DNA from: an uncultured Chlorobiaceae bacterium
Lineage (GTDB): Bacteria; Bacteroidota; Chlorobiia; Chlorobiales; Chlorobiaceae
DNA: 64,000 nt
Assembly: GCA_903843305.1 (NCBI GenBank)
Contig: CAIMPI010000042.1
Coordinates: forward strand, 68,920-132,919
Reading direction: 5' to 3'
Shown one piece after another: positions 8,753-19,600 of the stretch (positions are counted from its first letter, which is position 1; every line of letters begins with the position of its first letter). The notes beneath the pieces were generated by a model. It worked only from the letters and a program-made list of their open reading frames with translations. It made no database searches and was not told where the DNA came from. The translations under genes and the position numbers were made by a program.

Positions 8753-10939
8753 TTAGTTACTTTCTGTACCACTCTCTTTTGTTTTCCCCTGCTCAACAGC
8801 CTTTATGGAGAGAGCAAACTTGGTTTTTCCTGTGCGGGGATCCTTGCGGACATCAACCAGCTTGACTGTTACTTTCTCTCCAATTTTCAGATGATCACTC
8901 ACCTTCGTAACTCTGGTGCTGGATATTTCAGAGATATGGACAAGACCGTCAGTTTTGGGAAGGAATTCTACAAAAGCGCCAAGTTCATCACGAATATCGC
9001 GCACCTTTCCAATATAAATAGTGCCGACTTCAGGTTTTGAGGTAAGGCTTTTTATCGTGGCCAGTGCAGCATTTGTTCCCTCACTGGTCGAGCAGGCAAT
9101 GGTAATTGTTCCGTCGTCATCAATATTGATCTCGGCTCCTGTCTCTTCGGTAATACTGCGGATAGTCTCTCCACCCTTGCCAATAATCATGCCGATACAG
9201 TCAACCGGTACCTTGATGCTTGTCAGTTTCGGTGCATAGTTTGCAAGTTCTGGGCGACAGGATGATATAGCCTTTTCCATTTCGTTCAAAATGTGAAGTC
9301 TGCCTCTGCGTGCCTGCTCAAGAGCCGTTTCAAGGATATGATAGTCCAATCCGTCGATCTTGATGTCCATTTGGCATGCAGTAATGCCGTCCTTCGTGCC
9401 TGAGACCTTGAAATCCATATCTCCAAGATGATCCTCGTTGCCGAGAATATCGGAGAGAACAGCATAAGAAGATCCCTCCTTGATCAGTCCCATGGCGATA
9501 CCTGATACTGGCTTTTTGATCGGAACTCCTCCATCCATAAGGGCCAGCGTTCCGCCGCATACCGAGGCCATTGATGACGAACCGTTCGATTCAAGAATAT
9601 CCGAAACAATGCGGATAGTGTAAGGGAACTCCTCCTGTGTAGGGGCTACCATTTTAATGGATCGTTCGGCAAGGTTGCCGTGGCCGATTTCCCTGCGGCC
9701 TATGCTGCCGAGTCTTCCACATTCCCCTACGCTGAAAGGCGGAAAGTTGTAATGAAGGAAAAATTTTTTATCAGCGCTGTTTGTCAGTGTATCAACAGAT
9801 TGTGCATCTTTTTTGGTCCCGAGAGTAATAGTGACAAGAGCCTGAGTTTCTCCTCTGGTGAAAAGGGCTGACCCGTGGGCTCTAGGGATGATGCCAAGTT
9901 CGATACTGATCGGGCGTACTTGGTCAAGCGCTCTGCCGTCAAGCCGTTTGGCATCATCAAGAATCATGTGGCGCATTACTTTCTTTTCGACAGCATGAAT
10001 CTGTTCGTTAATGATATGGTGGTTCACACAGAGTGCTTTCAACGGATCGGCTGCGATATCCTCAGTGCTGATTTTGGCCTTGAAGTGCTCAACAGTCGAG
10101 GCTACGATGTCATGGTAGATAAGTGCGGTTTGTTCTGCCCGTTCTTCCTTTGCGAGTGGAGTATAGGCAAGCTCCTTCAGACGGGTTTCACACAGCCCCT
10201 GAATGACATTGGTGAGTTCCGCAGGAATTACAAGTGGGATGAAGGGACGTTGCGGTTTTGCAACTTCATTCGCAATATCACTCTGGAGTGCGCAAAGTTT
10301 GCGGATTGCCGTATGACCAAACTGGATTGCCTCAACCATCTCAGCTTCGGAAATTTCCTTCATTTCACCCTCAAGCATGCAGATGGTATCATTTGTGCCG
10401 CCAATACAGATATCAATGTCACTCTCCAGTAGCTCATTGATGTCAGGATTGATAATATAGAGACCATTAATTCTACCTACCCTGACTTCGGACATTGGGT
10501 TCTCGAAAGGAATGTCGGAGACCATAATAGCGGCAGAAGCTGCAAGACCACCGAGTACATCGGCATCATTGATCTGGTCGGAAGAGATAACTGTTACGAT
10601 TATCTGGGTTTCATAGAGGTAGCCGTCTGGAAAGAGTGGGCGAAGTGCACGGTCGATAAGTCGCGCTGACAGAATCTCTTTTTCTGAGGGGCGGCTTTCA
10701 CGTTTAAAAAAGCCGCCGGGGAACTTGCCAGCAGCCGAATATTTTTCGCGATATTCAACTTGGAGCGGAAAAAAGTCCTGATTGGGTGGAGGTGTCTTTT
10801 TGCTTGATACAACAGTCGCAATAACCATAGTGTCGCCCAGGCGGACAACCACAGAGCCGTCAGCCTGTTTTGCCATTTTGCCGGTTTCAATCGAGATTAT
10901 CTTGCCCTGACCAAGATCAATTGCTTTGTTAACAATCAT
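8753..10939 (-). CDS. pnp: Polyribonucleotide nucleotidyltransferase (PNPase)
   Basis: Phosphorolytic 3'-5' exoribonuclease of RNA decay. Two RNase PH-type domains fill roughly residues 1-540. The KH domain follows ([16 protein letters not shown]), then the S1 RNA-binding domain ([18 protein letters not shown]). I chose the ATG at 10939 ([13 protein letters not shown]), where family members begin; an upstream ATG at 10990 would add 17 unrelated residues. The length is then 728 residues. A long AT-rich leader precedes the gene, where PNPase genes often carry autoregulatory structures, though I see no clear hairpin. Confidence 0.96.
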   Translation of the reverse strand: MIVNKAIDLGQGKIISIETGKMAKQADGSVVVRLGDTMVIATVVSSKKTPPPNQDFFPLQVEYREKYSAAGKFPGGFFKRESRPSEKEILSARLIDRALRPLFPDGYLYETQIIVTVISSDQINDADVLGGLAASAAIMVSDIPFENPMSEVRVGRINGLYIINPDINELLESDIDICIGGTNDTICMLEGEMKEISEAEMVEAIQFGHTAIRKLCALQSDIANEVAKPQRPFIPLVIPAELTNVIQGLCETRLKELAYTPLAKEERAEQTALIYHDIVASTVEHFKAKISTEDIAADPLKALCVNHHIINEQIHAVEKKVMRHMILDDAKRLDGRALDQVRPISIELGIIPRAHGSALFTRGETQALVTITLGTKKDAQSVDTLTNSADKKFFLHYNFPPFSVGECGRLGSIGRREIGHGNLAERSIKMVAPTQEEFPYTIRIVSDILESNGSSSMASVCGGTLALMDGGVPIKKPVSGIAMGLIKEGSSYAVLSDILGNEDHLGDMDFKVSGTKDGITACQMDIKIDGLDYHILETALEQARRGRLHILNEMEKAISSCRPELANYAPKLTSIKVPVDCIGMIIGKGGETIRSITEETGAEINIDDDGTITIACSTSEGTNAALATIKSLTSKPEVGTIYIGKVRDIRDELGAFVEFLPKTDGLVHISEISSTRVTKVSDHLKIGEKVTVKLVDVRKDPRTGKTKFALSIKAVEQGKTKESGTESN

Positions 10940-11053
10940 GTAAATTGTGTTGTAAATAGTGATAAAAATGTTGCTCGATTTTTCAAGCAATAAATATGTC
11001 TATTAATATAATATTAAAAAAGTCTCTTCCTGTACATTGTTCTCAGCCTGTCA

Positions 11054-11905
11054 TCATGTGCGGATCTTTCCGTTATCGATAAGCCGAACTTTTCCCACAT
11101 GGACTGCAAGAAGCAAGCGGTACTCCTTGCCCGCGTCAGCAGTTTCTGCCGGTTGAAACGTCGTGTCATCCACAAAGCTGACATAAGCAGGGTGGAACCC
11201 AGGTGTAGAACTGATCATCTCTTTTACTTCTTTCACAATGGTCTGAAGGTTATTTTCATGTTCTGCAATGCGTTTTTCGGCATGGCAGATTCCCTGATAA
11301 ATTATGCCAGCCGCGCTCCGCTCCTGGCTTGAGAGGTAGATATTTCTGGAACTTACCGCAAGCCCGTTTTCTTCCCTGACAATGGGTGCCGCAACAATGG
11401 AAATATCCATATTGAGATCGGCGATAAGCTGTCGGATAACAGCGAGTTGCTGGGCATCCTTTTCGCCAAAAATCGCAGTATGTGGTTTCGTAATATTGAA
11501 CAGCTTGGTAACAACCGTGACCACTCCGTTAAAATGGCCTGGTCTCTGCTCTCCTTCAAATCGTGCAGCCAGAGTTCCGCACTCAAGAGTAGTTTGGAAA
11601 TGTTCAGGGTAGATGCTTCCGGCTTCAGGTGAAAAAAGGTAGTCGACACCTGCTGATTTGGCCAGAGCAACGTCTTGCTCGAAAGGTCTTGGGTAACGGA
11701 GGAGATCTTCAGTCGGTCCAAACTGCCTGGGGTTTACGAAAATGGTGAGAATGACAGTTCCAGCGCTTTTTCGGGCAAGTTTTACAAGACTGAGATGTCC
11801 TTCGTGCAATGCGCCCATGGTCATGACGACGCCGATAAGCTGACGATTAAGTCGCAGTTTTTCAGCTATGGCCTGCATTTGACCGGGGTCAGTGATGATC
11901 TGCAT
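11054..11905 (-). CDS. panC: Pantothenate synthetase (pantoate-beta-alanine ligase)
   Basis: Condenses pantoate and beta-alanine using ATP to make pantothenate for coenzyme A. Hallmarks are [14 protein letters not shown] (HIGH-like nucleotide site), [22 protein letters not shown] and the KMSKS-like SSRNIYLS. I chose the ATG at 11905 ([13 protein letters not shown]), giving 283 residues; the frame is open to 12031, but that extension lies inside rsmI and is not conserved. The start overlaps the rsmI 3' end by 17 bases, which suggests translational coupling. Confidence 0.94.
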   Translation of the reverse strand: MQIITDPGQMQAIAEKLRLNRQLIGVVMTMGALHEGHLSLVKLARKSAGTVILTIFVNPRQFGPTEDLLRYPRPFEQDVALAKSAGVDYLFSPEAGSIYPEHFQTTLECGTLAARFEGEQRPGHFNGVVTVVTKLFNITKPHTAIFGEKDAQQLAVIRQLIADLNMDISIVAAPIVREENGLAVSSRNIYLSSQERSAAGIIYQGICHAEKRIAEHENNLQTIVKEVKEMISSTPGFHPAYVSFVDDTTFQPAETADAGKEYRLLLAVHVGKVRLIDNGKIRT

Positions 11906-12629
11906 GGTTCTCTTCTGATTTGATTGTTTTTTTCCCGGATGGATGGACAATAATGACAAACTCACCTCTTGTTTTACCATCAGCAAGCTGTTGGCGGATC
12001 TCTTCAATAGTTCCGGTAAGATACTCCTCATATATTTTTGTCATCTCCCGTCCAATGAACATCTGCGCATCAGGTATGAGATTACTGAGTTCATCGAGGA
12101 GCTTCATGATTCTGTAGGGTGATTCATACAGTACAAAAGAGGCTTGCAGCGCTACGAGATATTCAAGGCGGCTTTTCCGTCCTTTTTTGTGAGGAAGAAA
12201 GCCCGCGAAAAAAAAATTGTTGACCGGAAGCGGACAGGCTGATAGTGCTGCTGTCAGTGCACTTGGCCCCGGAATTGGAATAACTTGCAGATGTTGTAGA
12301 TGCAATGCGTGCAGAAGTGCATAACCGGGGTCACTGATAACGGGAGTTCCTGCATCAGTGATAAGTGAGACATCAGTACCCTCTTCAAGCAGTGCAATAA
12401 TCTGCCCGATTGCTCTTGGTTCGTTGTAGTTGTGGTAACTGATGAGTTTTTTCCCGGGAATATCGAGATGCTTCAGCAGAATTGATGCACGCCGAGTATC
12501 TTCACAGGCAATCGCCCCCGATTCTTTCAGGGTTTTTATCGCTCTCAGGGTAATATCTTCGAGATTGCCAAGAGGTGTTGCGACAACATAAAGCGTTCCG
12601 GTATGTGACGGTTCAGTTTGCAATGGCAA
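11889..12629 (-). CDS. rsmI: 16S rRNA 2'-O-ribose C1402 methyltransferase
   Basis: SAM-dependent tetrapyrrole-methylase-fold enzyme that methylates the ribose of C1402 in the ribosomal P site. Motifs include [15 protein letters not shown] at the N-terminus, [15 protein letters not shown], the glycine-rich [13 protein letters not shown] and the [11 protein letters not shown] loop. The 246-residue length is slightly shorter than the E. coli protein but normal for this group. It is divergent from the downstream ABC ATPase gene, with only 27 bases between starts. Its 3' end overlaps panC. Confidence 0.93.
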   Translation of the reverse strand: MPLQTEPSHTGTLYVVATPLGNLEDITLRAIKTLKESGAIACEDTRRASILLKHLDIPGKKLISYHNYNEPRAIGQIIALLEEGTDVSLITDAGTPVISDPGYALLHALHLQHLQVIPIPGPSALTAALSACPLPVNNFFFAGFLPHKKGRKSRLEYLVALQASFVLYESPYRIMKLLDELSNLIPDAQMFIGREMTKIYEEYLTGTIEEIRQQLADGKTRGEFVIIVHPSGKKTIKSEENHADHH

Positions 12630-12656
12630 AAGAGGGAGTGAAACAAAAGGTTTGTT

Positions 12657-13703
12657 ATGGTAGATTCACAATGGTTTCATTATAATAATAAAAATACGAT
12701 AAACAGCAGTCAGGGAGAGATGAAGGATCAAGGGGTATTACTGTCGGTCAGCGACTTACGGGTTTATTTTCCCGGCAGAAAAAGAGGGATTATGGGCAAA
12801 CCTCTTCCGATACAAGTGGTTAACGGAGTATCTTTTGATGTTTATCAGGGTGAGACGCTTGGTCTTGTTGGTGAATCGGGTTGTGGGAAAACAACTCTTG
12901 GAAGAGCCCTGATTCGTCTTGGCCATCCTGTTGTGACTGGAAAAATTGCATTTCAAGGACAGGAGATTTCCGGTATCGGCAATCGTGAGTTCCGTACCCT
13001 TCGTAAAGAAATGCAGATGATTTTTCAGGATCCTTTTGGATCGCTGAACCCGCGTTTGACTGTCGGCCAGATGCTTGGAGAGGTATTATTGATTCATGGT
13101 ATAGCCCGAGGAAAGGTTGCACGCAAGCGGATTGAGGAGCTGCTTGATGTTGTCGGCTTGAACAGGGAATATTTCAACCGTTATCCCCATGAGTTTTCAG
13201 GAGGACAGCGGCAGAGGATTGGCATTGCAAGGGCGATTGCGGTCAATCCAAAATTTATTATCTGTGATGAGCCGGTTTCTGCGCTTGATGTCTCAATTCA
13301 GTCGCAGATTATCAATTTGCTGAAAGATCTTCAGCGTGATCTGGGATTGACCTATCTTTTTATTGCCCACGATCTTTCGGTTGTTGAATACATTTCTGAC
13401 AGGGTTGCGGTAATGTATCTTGGTAAGATTGTTGAGATTGCAGATTCTACTGAACTCTATGCCAATCCAAAACATCCCTACACAAGAGCACTTCTCTCAG
13501 CAATTCCCAATCCTGAACCGGGCGGGAAAAAAGAGAGGATTTTGTTGAATGGTGATTTACCGGGCCCATTACACATCCCTTCAGGATGCAGTTTTCATCC
13601 TCGATGTCCTGTGGCAATGGCTGAATGCCGGAACAGGGAACCCAAGCTCCAGAAATATAATAGTAATAATGTCCACCAGGTAAGTTGTCTCCTTTATGAA
13701 TAA
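12657..13703 (+). CDS. oppF: Oligopeptide/dipeptide ABC transporter ATP-binding protein
   Basis: Cytoplasmic ATPase of an Opp/Dpp-type peptide importer. Walker A is GESGCGKTT, the ABC signature FSGGQRQRIGIARA, Walker B FIICDEPVSALD and the H-loop AHDLS. The C-terminal oligopeptide domain is marked by NPKHPYTRALLSAIP and a cysteine-containing tail (GCSFHPRCPVAMAEC). These features favour OppF/DppF, though the symbol is by resemblance. The start may be ATG 12657 or ATG 12720 (MKDQGVLLS, preceded by GGGAGAG). It overlaps sppA by 8 bases. The permease and binding protein are elsewhere, at 28495 and 24098. Confidence 0.9.
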   Translation: MVDSQWFHYNNKNTINSSQGEMKDQGVLLSVSDLRVYFPGRKRGIMGKPLPIQVVNGVSFDVYQGETLGLVGESGCGKTTLGRALIRLGHPVVTGKIAFQGQEISGIGNREFRTLRKEMQMIFQDPFGSLNPRLTVGQMLGEVLLIHGIARGKVARKRIEELLDVVGLNREYFNRYPHEFSGGQRQRIGIARAIAVNPKFIICDEPVSALDVSIQSQIINLLKDLQRDLGLTYLFIAHDLSVVEYISDRVAVMYLGKIVEIADSTELYANPKHPYTRALLSAIPNPEPGGKKERILLNGDLPGPLHIPSGCSFHPRCPVAMAECRNREPKLQKYNSNNVHQVSCLLYE

Positions 13704-15498
13704 TTTGCATACACCAACCAAAAAGCGGGGATGCTTTCGTAACGGTTGCCTTGCTCTGATTGTTATTCCTCTTTTATTGTTAGCTGGATTGTTCTGGGGC
13801 TTTCATTCTTCCCATTCCATTCCCGACCGTTTTGTGCTGATCTTGCCTCTCAGCGGAGGGCTTGATGAAATTCGCAATGAAAGTAAGTCACTGCCCTTTT
13901 TGTCTTCTCGTGGCTCACTCTCTCTTCAGGAGCTGCTTTTTGTGCTCGATCATGCAGCGACTGACGACCGGGTCAGGGAGGTGCTCCTTGATATTGGTGG
14001 GATTCATTCCTCCCCGGCAAAGATAGCTGAATTACGAGAAGCGGTTGAAAAGGTTCGTAAAAAGGGAAAAAGAGTCACCGCGTTTCTTCGTTCTGGCGAA
14101 GACAGCGATTATCTCCTTGCAGTGTCATGCGATTCCATTATTGTGGAGCGAGGCGGTTACCTTCTTCTTGATGGACTGAAAGCGGAGTCCCTTTTTTATA
14201 CTACCCCACTCGGAAAAATAGGTGTTCAGGTTCAGGCCGCGCAGTGGAAAAAATACAAGAGTGGTATTGAGCCTTTTGTCAGAACCGGAGCAAGCAAAGA
14301 GTACTTCGAGCAGATCAATGCCTTGCTTGATGAGATCTATAATGATTATCTCGCTTACGTCTCGACGCGGAGGAAAATCAGCCGAAACACTTTCGAAGCG
14401 ATTATCAATAATGAGGCGCTGGTCTCAGCCAAAAAAGCACAAACTCTCGGCTTGGTTGATGGTATCTCCTCATACTGGGAGTTACAGCGGACTTTGACCC
14501 GGAAAGTTACCGGAAAGGAGCTCTCCAGTGATAATGATGCTTTTGTCAGCGCCTCTGAGTATCGTTCAGCAGTTCCATGGCCGCAGAAGTCAACTACTGA
14601 TGAAGCTATTGCTGTGATTACGATGTCTGGTACGATTGTTCGTTCTGCAGGGGAGTTGACTGAAGGTATTGATGTCGAGACCTTGAAAAACTCTCTTGAC
14701 GCCGCTCTGGAAAACAAAAAGGTCAAAGCGCTTGTGCTGCGCATTGACAGCCCCGGCGGTGATGCTCTTGCGTCGGCTGATATGTTGCAGATGCTCGACT
14801 CGGCAGCAGTGAAAAAACCTCTTGTGGTCTCTATGTCAGGTGTTGCAGCGTCTGGTGGTTATATGACAGCCCTTGCAGGAAAAACCATTTTTGCCCAGCC
14901 GCTGACCATTACTGGTTCGATAGGGGTTTATGCTCTTAAACCCAACATCAGTGTGCTTGCTGAAAAAATCGGTTTGGGTCGAGATGTTGTGACGCGAGGT
15001 CGCTATGCCGATTCCAGCACTCCATTCAAACCTCTTGAAGGAGAAGCGTATAATAAATTTGTCGCGGCATCAGGCGAGGTGTATGATGACTTTGTCAGCA
15101 AGGTTGCAGTGTCGAGAAGGATGTCGATTATGCAGGTTGATTCTGTAGCCGGAGGAAGGGTCTGGATCGGCAGCCATGCGTTGAAGGCCGGTTTGGTTGA
15201 TCGTACCGGAGGACTTTTTGACGCTCTTCATGCCGCACAGCTTCTCGCTAAAATAGATATGACCAAAAAGCCAAAAATCATGCTTTATCCGGTGCAGAAA
15301 AGCTGGTATGAATCTCTTTTGCAAGGAAATAATGCGAGTTTCTCCGAGAGGGTCGTTGTTGCCATCAAAAAACAGTTGCTGCATGAGGTTGTTCCCCAGA
15401 GGCAATTTTCCTCAATGGCGGCTTTCTATGAGATGCTGAGTACCTCGGACCAGCTTCATATCCTTGCGGTTATGCCTTGCGAGGTCATTATCAACTGA
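13696..15498 (+). CDS. sppA: Signal peptide peptidase SppA (protease IV)
   Basis: Membrane-anchored serine protease that degrades cleaved signal peptides. One N-terminal transmembrane helix (about residues 18-36) is followed by two tandem S49 domains, as in the 67-kDa long form. The Ser-Lys dyad is visible: K188 in QWKKYKSGIEPF of the first domain and S386 in GVAASGGY of the second. The 600-residue length fits. It overlaps the preceding ABC ATPase gene by 8 bases, so the two are probably co-transcribed. Confidence 0.93.
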   Translation: MNNLHTPTKKRGCFRNGCLALIVIPLLLLAGLFWGFHSSHSIPDRFVLILPLSGGLDEIRNESKSLPFLSSRGSLSLQELLFVLDHAATDDRVREVLLDIGGIHSSPAKIAELREAVEKVRKKGKRVTAFLRSGEDSDYLLAVSCDSIIVERGGYLLLDGLKAESLFYTTPLGKIGVQVQAAQWKKYKSGIEPFVRTGASKEYFEQINALLDEIYNDYLAYVSTRRKISRNTFEAIINNEALVSAKKAQTLGLVDGISSYWELQRTLTRKVTGKELSSDNDAFVSASEYRSAVPWPQKSTTDEAIAVITMSGTIVRSAGELTEGIDVETLKNSLDAALENKKVKALVLRIDSPGGDALASADMLQMLDSAAVKKPLVVSMSGVAASGGYMTALAGKTIFAQPLTITGSIGVYALKPNISVLAEKIGLGRDVVTRGRYADSSTPFKPLEGEAYNKFVAASGEVYDDFVSKVAVSRRMSIMQVDSVAGGRVWIGSHALKAGLVDRTGGLFDALHAAQLLAKIDMTKKPKIMLYPVQKSWYESLLQGNNASFSERVVVAIKKQLLHEVVPQRQFSSMAAFYEMLSTSDQLHILAVMPCEVIIN

Positions 15499-15523
15499 CA
15501 GGTGATGGTGGGGGAGTGACACA

Positions 15524-15545
15524 GGTGCGGGAGCCATCCCGCACC
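15524..15545. terminator. Hairpin between sppA and the porin gene
   Basis: A 9-bp GC-rich perfect stem (GGTGCGGGA / TCCCGCACC) with a GCCA loop between two convergent genes. No T run follows on either strand, so it is a probable but not classical terminator. Confidence 0.5.
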
Positions 15546-15555
15546 ATGTCGGCGT

Positions 15556-16893
15556 CTAAAACTTATAGGTCAGTGAAGTCTGTGCACGTAATGCATCTCC
15601 TTCGGTCGGTCCCTTGTATTCGGTTTTCCACTCCGAGAGCTGAAGCCCGAGGATGAAGTTCGGCGTTATCTTGTTGATGACATTGGCGAAGATGGTCTGG
15701 TTCCGTGATCGTGCACCGACAGCCAGATCATTATCATTCGGGTTATCAAGGCCAGCGCCAATACTGAATGAGGTTGAAGGATTCGATGTGTACCGTAGTG
15801 CTGCCCATCCGCCACTGGAACGGATCCATTTAATAGATGGAGACGGGTTGACTCCCTGTCCGATGCCACCATAATAGTCATCAAGGTTGGAACCTGTAAA
15901 GTATTCCCCGGCAAGCGTCATTTTTTTGCAGATCGGCATGGAGAGCTCCACATTGCATGACCACGAGTCAAGCGTTACGTGGTTGCCAATGTTATCGGTG
16001 TCCCACTCCTCCTGTCCGTAATGGCCCGAGAGCGCAATGGTTGCAGGCTGATTGTCCACCAGGAGCGGCGCTGACCAGGCAACTCTCCCTTGTATGGTTG
16101 GTATATTGGCATCCTTGCCTGGATCAGTATTGTAGACTTTGTTGACCGGATCTGGCAAGGTGTTTTTTTCTCCAATCGTTCTGGATGCAGCCACAGCCAG
16201 TTCAATGCGGCTTTTTTCTCCGGTTGAAAATCCTTTGGTAAAACGCAACTGAGGGTGGCGCGAACCAATATTTCCTGCACTCCACATCAGAGCAGGATCG
16301 TCCACAAACGGGATCAGTGAAGAGATCATGTCCCAGGTCTGACCAGCGATAATGCTGAAATCGGAGGCGGGCCAGTATGCTTTTAAATAGCCTTGACGCA
16401 GGCGGGGTGCCTGGTTGTTTTCGGTTGAGATGCCGGTGAGAAAATCAAATTCGATATTGCCTGTTAATTTGATGTTTTCCGTATCAGGGCCGCTGAGATT
16501 CAAACCAAGCCTTGTTGCGCCTGCCGTGAGGTTACATTCGCTGTCATTCCTGTTACCGTATTGAGGCCAAGCCCACATGGCGATATTGCCGGGATAGATT
16601 TGGCCGGTATCATACGACCCATCAAAACGGACAAAGCCGTAGGGCTGTACGTTAACGCCCGAACCGGTCGATACCGGAAGGGGAGCTGACGGTTCAGCTT
16701 TTTTCATCGGCGCAGGTGTATCGGTAGTTGTTGTTACTGCAGGTCTGGCTTGCACCATTGCTTTTAGCTCAGCAAGTTCCTGCTCAAGACGGCTTATGCG
16801 CGCATCAACCGTTTCTGCGGCAAAGCAGGGTACTGCGGTGAAAAGTGAGCCAGCAAGCAGCAAAGCGTAACTGAATTTTCCCCTTTCATTCAT
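15556..16893 (-). CDS. Outer-membrane porin with N-terminal coiled coil (DcaP-like)
   Basis: A predicted exported beta-barrel of 445 residues. The signal peptide (residues 1-25, ending PCFAA) is followed by a short heptad stretch (ISRLEQELAELKAMV), a Pro/Thr-rich linker and then a long region of alternating strands that ends in the barrel signature phenylalanine (SLTYKF). PYGFVRFDGSYD resembles the first barrel strand of DcaP-like porins. The start at 16893 is supported by AAGGAG 7 bases upstream; the frame is open to 17049, but that extension overlaps yifB. The substrate is unknown. The strong ribosome-binding site suggests good expression. Confidence 0.75.
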   Translation of the reverse strand: MNERGKFSYALLLAGSLFTAVPCFAAETVDARISRLEQELAELKAMVQARPAVTTTTDTPAPMKKAEPSAPLPVSTGSGVNVQPYGFVRFDGSYDTGQIYPGNIAMWAWPQYGNRNDSECNLTAGATRLGLNLSGPDTENIKLTGNIEFDFLTGISTENNQAPRLRQGYLKAYWPASDFSIIAGQTWDMISSLIPFVDDPALMWSAGNIGSRHPQLRFTKGFSTGEKSRIELAVAASRTIGEKNTLPDPVNKVYNTDPGKDANIPTIQGRVAWSAPLLVDNQPATIALSGHYGQEEWDTDNIGNHVTLDSWSCNVELSMPICKKMTLAGEYFTGSNLDDYYGGIGQGVNPSPSIKWIRSSGGWAALRYTSNPSTSFSIGAGLDNPNDNDLAVGARSRNQTIFANVINKITPNFILGLQLSEWKTEYKGPTEGDALRAQTSLTYKF

Positions 16894-17023
16894 TAAGAAT
16901 CTCCTTGACATGTTTTGGTTAAAGGAGGTAACAGAATCTAACTGTAAAATGAAATATAGGCAGACAGGGAACAAATTCTTTGCTCTTTGTGGGGAAACCT
17001 CTTGTGTTGAGTGAACGAGAGAA

Positions 17024-18580
17024 TCAGAAGCTCCAGAAATCCCTGTCAAGGTTACGATACTGAATACCCTGAATAAGGTGCTTCATGGCAATCTGTTCTG
17101 AGCTGTCAAGGTCGGCAATGGTGCGGCTCACCTTAAGAATGCGGTCGTGGGCCCGTGCCGAAAGGTTCATACGGTTCATTGCATCCATGAGCTTTTGGGA
17201 GCTTTCCTTATCGAGATGGCAGAAGCTTTTGATCTGGCGGGAGTTCATCTGTGCGTTGGTATAGATTTTCGGTGATGCTATGGTGATAAATCGTTTTTGC
17301 TGGATGTTCCGAGCGGTTATTACCCGCTGGCGGATGGCTGCCGAGTTTTCGGCAATTGATGATGCAAAAAGGTCGGAATTGTCAACTTTCGGTACATCGA
17401 TATGAATATCAATACGGTCAAGCAGCGGGCCCGAAATTTTGGAAAGATAACGCTGGATCAGCTTGGGAGGAGCTGTAAGATTCCCGTCACGGTCTTTCAG
17501 CGCTCCTGCAGGGCTTGGGTTCATGGCAGCTATCAGCATGAAGCCCGCCGGATATTTGGTAGTAATGGCAATCCTTGATACCGTGACCTCCCGTTCTTCA
17601 AGGGGCTGTCGCAGCACTTCAAGGGCATTGCGGCTGAATTCCGGCAGTTCGTCGAGAAAAAGAATACCGTTATGGGCAAGGCTTACTTCTCCGGGTTTTG
17701 CTGTTGCTCCGCCTCCGATCAGCGCAACATTGCTTGTTGTGTGGTGGGGGCTTCGGAACGGGCGCCGCACCATGAGTGGGCGATCTTTTTCAAGCAGGCT
17801 TGCAACCGAGTAAATTTTTGTGGTTTCGAGTGATTCTTCAAAGCTGAGAGGTGGAAGAATACCTGGCAACCCTTTTGCAAGCATGGTTTTCCCACTGCCG
17901 GGAGGACCGATCATAATGACATTATGCCCGCCCGCCGCCGCAATTTCAAGTGCTTTTTTCGCCGCACCCTGTCCTTTGATATCACCAAAATCAACAGGGT
18001 ACTCCTGTTCACCCTCAAACAACTCCGCGACATTGATGGTTACCGGTATAGAGGCACTTGCTCCGCCTATCAGTGCAACAGTTTCATTAAGGGTTTCGAC
18101 ACCATAAACCGCAATGGTGGAGCTTAAAGCTGAGACAGCTACTGCAGCTTCACCCGCATTTGCCAGCGGCACAATCAGTCGTTTTATCCGCTCTTTTCCA
18201 GCCATCATCGCCACAGGTAGGGCTCCATTTATTCTTCGAAGTGAGCCGTCAAGAGCGAGTTCACCCATAATCAGAGTCTCTTCAAACCGGTTACAAACAA
18301 GATCAAGTGAGCCAAGCAGGCCGATGGCAATGGGAAGATCAAATGCAGTCCCCTCCTTTTTAATATCGGCTGGTGCAAGGTTGACCGTAATTTTTTTCGG
18401 AGGAATTATAAATCCTGAATTTCTTATTGCCGTCAAGATTCTTTCCCGACTCTCCCTGATAGCATTGTCTGGCAGGCCAACCACGGTAAAGGATGGAATG
18501 CCCGCTGTTACGTTAATTTCAACAGTAACCTTCAGCGCATCAATGCCTATTAATGCTGCAGCGTTCAGAGTTGAGAGCAT
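17024..18580 (-). CDS. comM: YifB/ComM family Mg-chelatase-like AAA+ ATPase
   Basis: A 518-residue protein with an N-terminal Lon-like S16 domain (residues 1-170), a central Mg-chelatase-type AAA+ ATPase and a C-terminal helical domain. Walker A is GPPGSGKTMLAK, Walker B ILFLDELPEF, and the sensor region is MIAAMNPSPAG. ComM is a hexameric helicase that drives branch migration when single-stranded DNA is integrated during natural transformation; many species keep it without proven competence. The four-cysteine motif seen in many YifB proteins is replaced here (NPSPAGALKDRDGN). The start at 18580 gives the normal N-terminus. Confidence 0.9.
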   Translation of the reverse strand: MLSTLNAAALIGIDALKVTVEINVTAGIPSFTVVGLPDNAIRESRERILTAIRNSGFIIPPKKITVNLAPADIKKEGTAFDLPIAIGLLGSLDLVCNRFEETLIMGELALDGSLRRINGALPVAMMAGKERIKRLIVPLANAGEAAVAVSALSSTIAVYGVETLNETVALIGGASASIPVTINVAELFEGEQEYPVDFGDIKGQGAAKKALEIAAAGGHNVIMIGPPGSGKTMLAKGLPGILPPLSFEESLETTKIYSVASLLEKDRPLMVRRPFRSPHHTTSNVALIGGGATAKPGEVSLAHNGILFLDELPEFSRNALEVLRQPLEEREVTVSRIAITTKYPAGFMLIAAMNPSPAGALKDRDGNLTAPPKLIQRYLSKISGPLLDRIDIHIDVPKVDNSDLFASSIAENSAAIRQRVITARNIQQKRFITIASPKIYTNAQMNSRQIKSFCHLDKESSQKLMDAMNRMNLSARAHDRILKVSRTIADLDSSEQIAMKHLIQGIQYRNLDRDFWSF

Positions 18581-18860
18581 GGCAGATAAAATAACAAATT
18601 TAAGTATTTATTGCGTAAGGTAGGCAAATAATCAGAATACGTAAATATTTCTTTTCGTTTCCGGAAGAAATATATTTTTACATATCAAAAAATTCAAATG
18701 ATGATTTTTTTTGATTGTTATCGGCGACAAACTTTAATCAATTCTGTTTTTTTTAAAACAAAAGCTTTTTTAAGCTTTCTGTTTGTCGTCTTTACTATTT
18801 ATGCTTATCTTATTCCATAATCTTTTGGGTAAGCCACTAACACCTAATTCATTACCTGTC

Positions 18861-19502
18861 ATGGACAACAAATCAAATGGTAAGCTGCTTGCTTTAGCAG
18901 CAGGCGGGGCTGTCTTAATGGGATCATTGTTTTTCGGGTTGTCATTTTTAACCGGGTACAAACTTCCGGCCGACAATATCTCAATATTTTTAAGCCCTTT
19001 AGGTTCTTTTGCGGGGTGGATTTCACTGATTCTTTTTGCTTCGCTTACTATTATGGGCCTTGGCAAAATGTCGGCCAGAATCAGTTCTAAGTGGTTTTTA
19101 AGTTTTCCACTCAGTATTATTGCTATCGTTGCCGTCATGTTTGCCTCGCTTTGGCTCAGGCCTTCAGGTATATTGATGTCAACCACTGGACGTACGACTA
19201 TGATGGACGGAAAATACATTCGTTCCGTTGATGAATTGAAAGCCTATCTCGAAAAGCCTGTTTTATCGGCAAATGTTCCAAAGGCGCCTGCCGGTTTTGA
19301 TTTTAATGCAGCAAAGACACTTTGGGTTGCCAAGTGCAACATATGTCATACTCAGGAATCAACGATGGATGCTTTTAAGACCAAGTACAAAAAGACAGGC
19401 AAAATCGATGTGATTGTTAATCGCATGCAGGCCGTTCCAGGCTCAGGAATCACGAATGAAGAAGCCAAAAATATCATGATATATATGAACGAGAAGCTTT
19501 GA
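18861..19502 (+). CDS. pscC: Photosynthetic reaction centre cytochrome c-551 (PscC)
   Basis: Membrane-bound monoheme cytochrome that donates electrons directly to P840 in the type I reaction centre of green sulfur bacteria. Three transmembrane helices occupy about residues 8-100 (MDNKSNGKLLALAAGGAVL, then FAGWISLILFASL, then SFPLSIIAIVAVM). The periplasmic C-terminal domain carries CNICH and ends KKTGKIDVIVNRMQ, as in PscC. I chose ATG 18861, which matches the known N-terminus; the frame extends to 18783 without support. The length is 213 residues. It stands alone with its own terminator. This gene is the strongest taxonomic marker in the window. Confidence 0.95.
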   Translation: MDNKSNGKLLALAAGGAVLMGSLFFGLSFLTGYKLPADNISIFLSPLGSFAGWISLILFASLTIMGLGKMSARISSKWFLSFPLSIIAIVAVMFASLWLRPSGILMSTTGRTTMMDGKYIRSVDELKAYLEKPVLSANVPKAPAGFDFNAAKTLWVAKCNICHTQESTMDAFKTKYKKTGKIDVIVNRMQAVPGSGITNEEAKNIMIYMNEKL

Positions 19503-19536
19503 CTTCAGTTCGATTTTTTCCCTTTATCGTTTTAAC

Positions 19537-19573
19537 AAAAAAAGCCTCAAAGTATTGCTTTGAGGCTTTTTTT
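19537..19573 (+). terminator. Rho-independent terminator of pscC
   Basis: A perfect 16-bp stem (AAAAAAAGCCTCAAAG and its complement) with loop TATTG, ending in a seven-base T run. It may also terminate queF transcription from the other side. Confidence 0.9.
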
Positions 19574-19600
19574 GTTGCCAGTCGACCGGCCCAACGAATG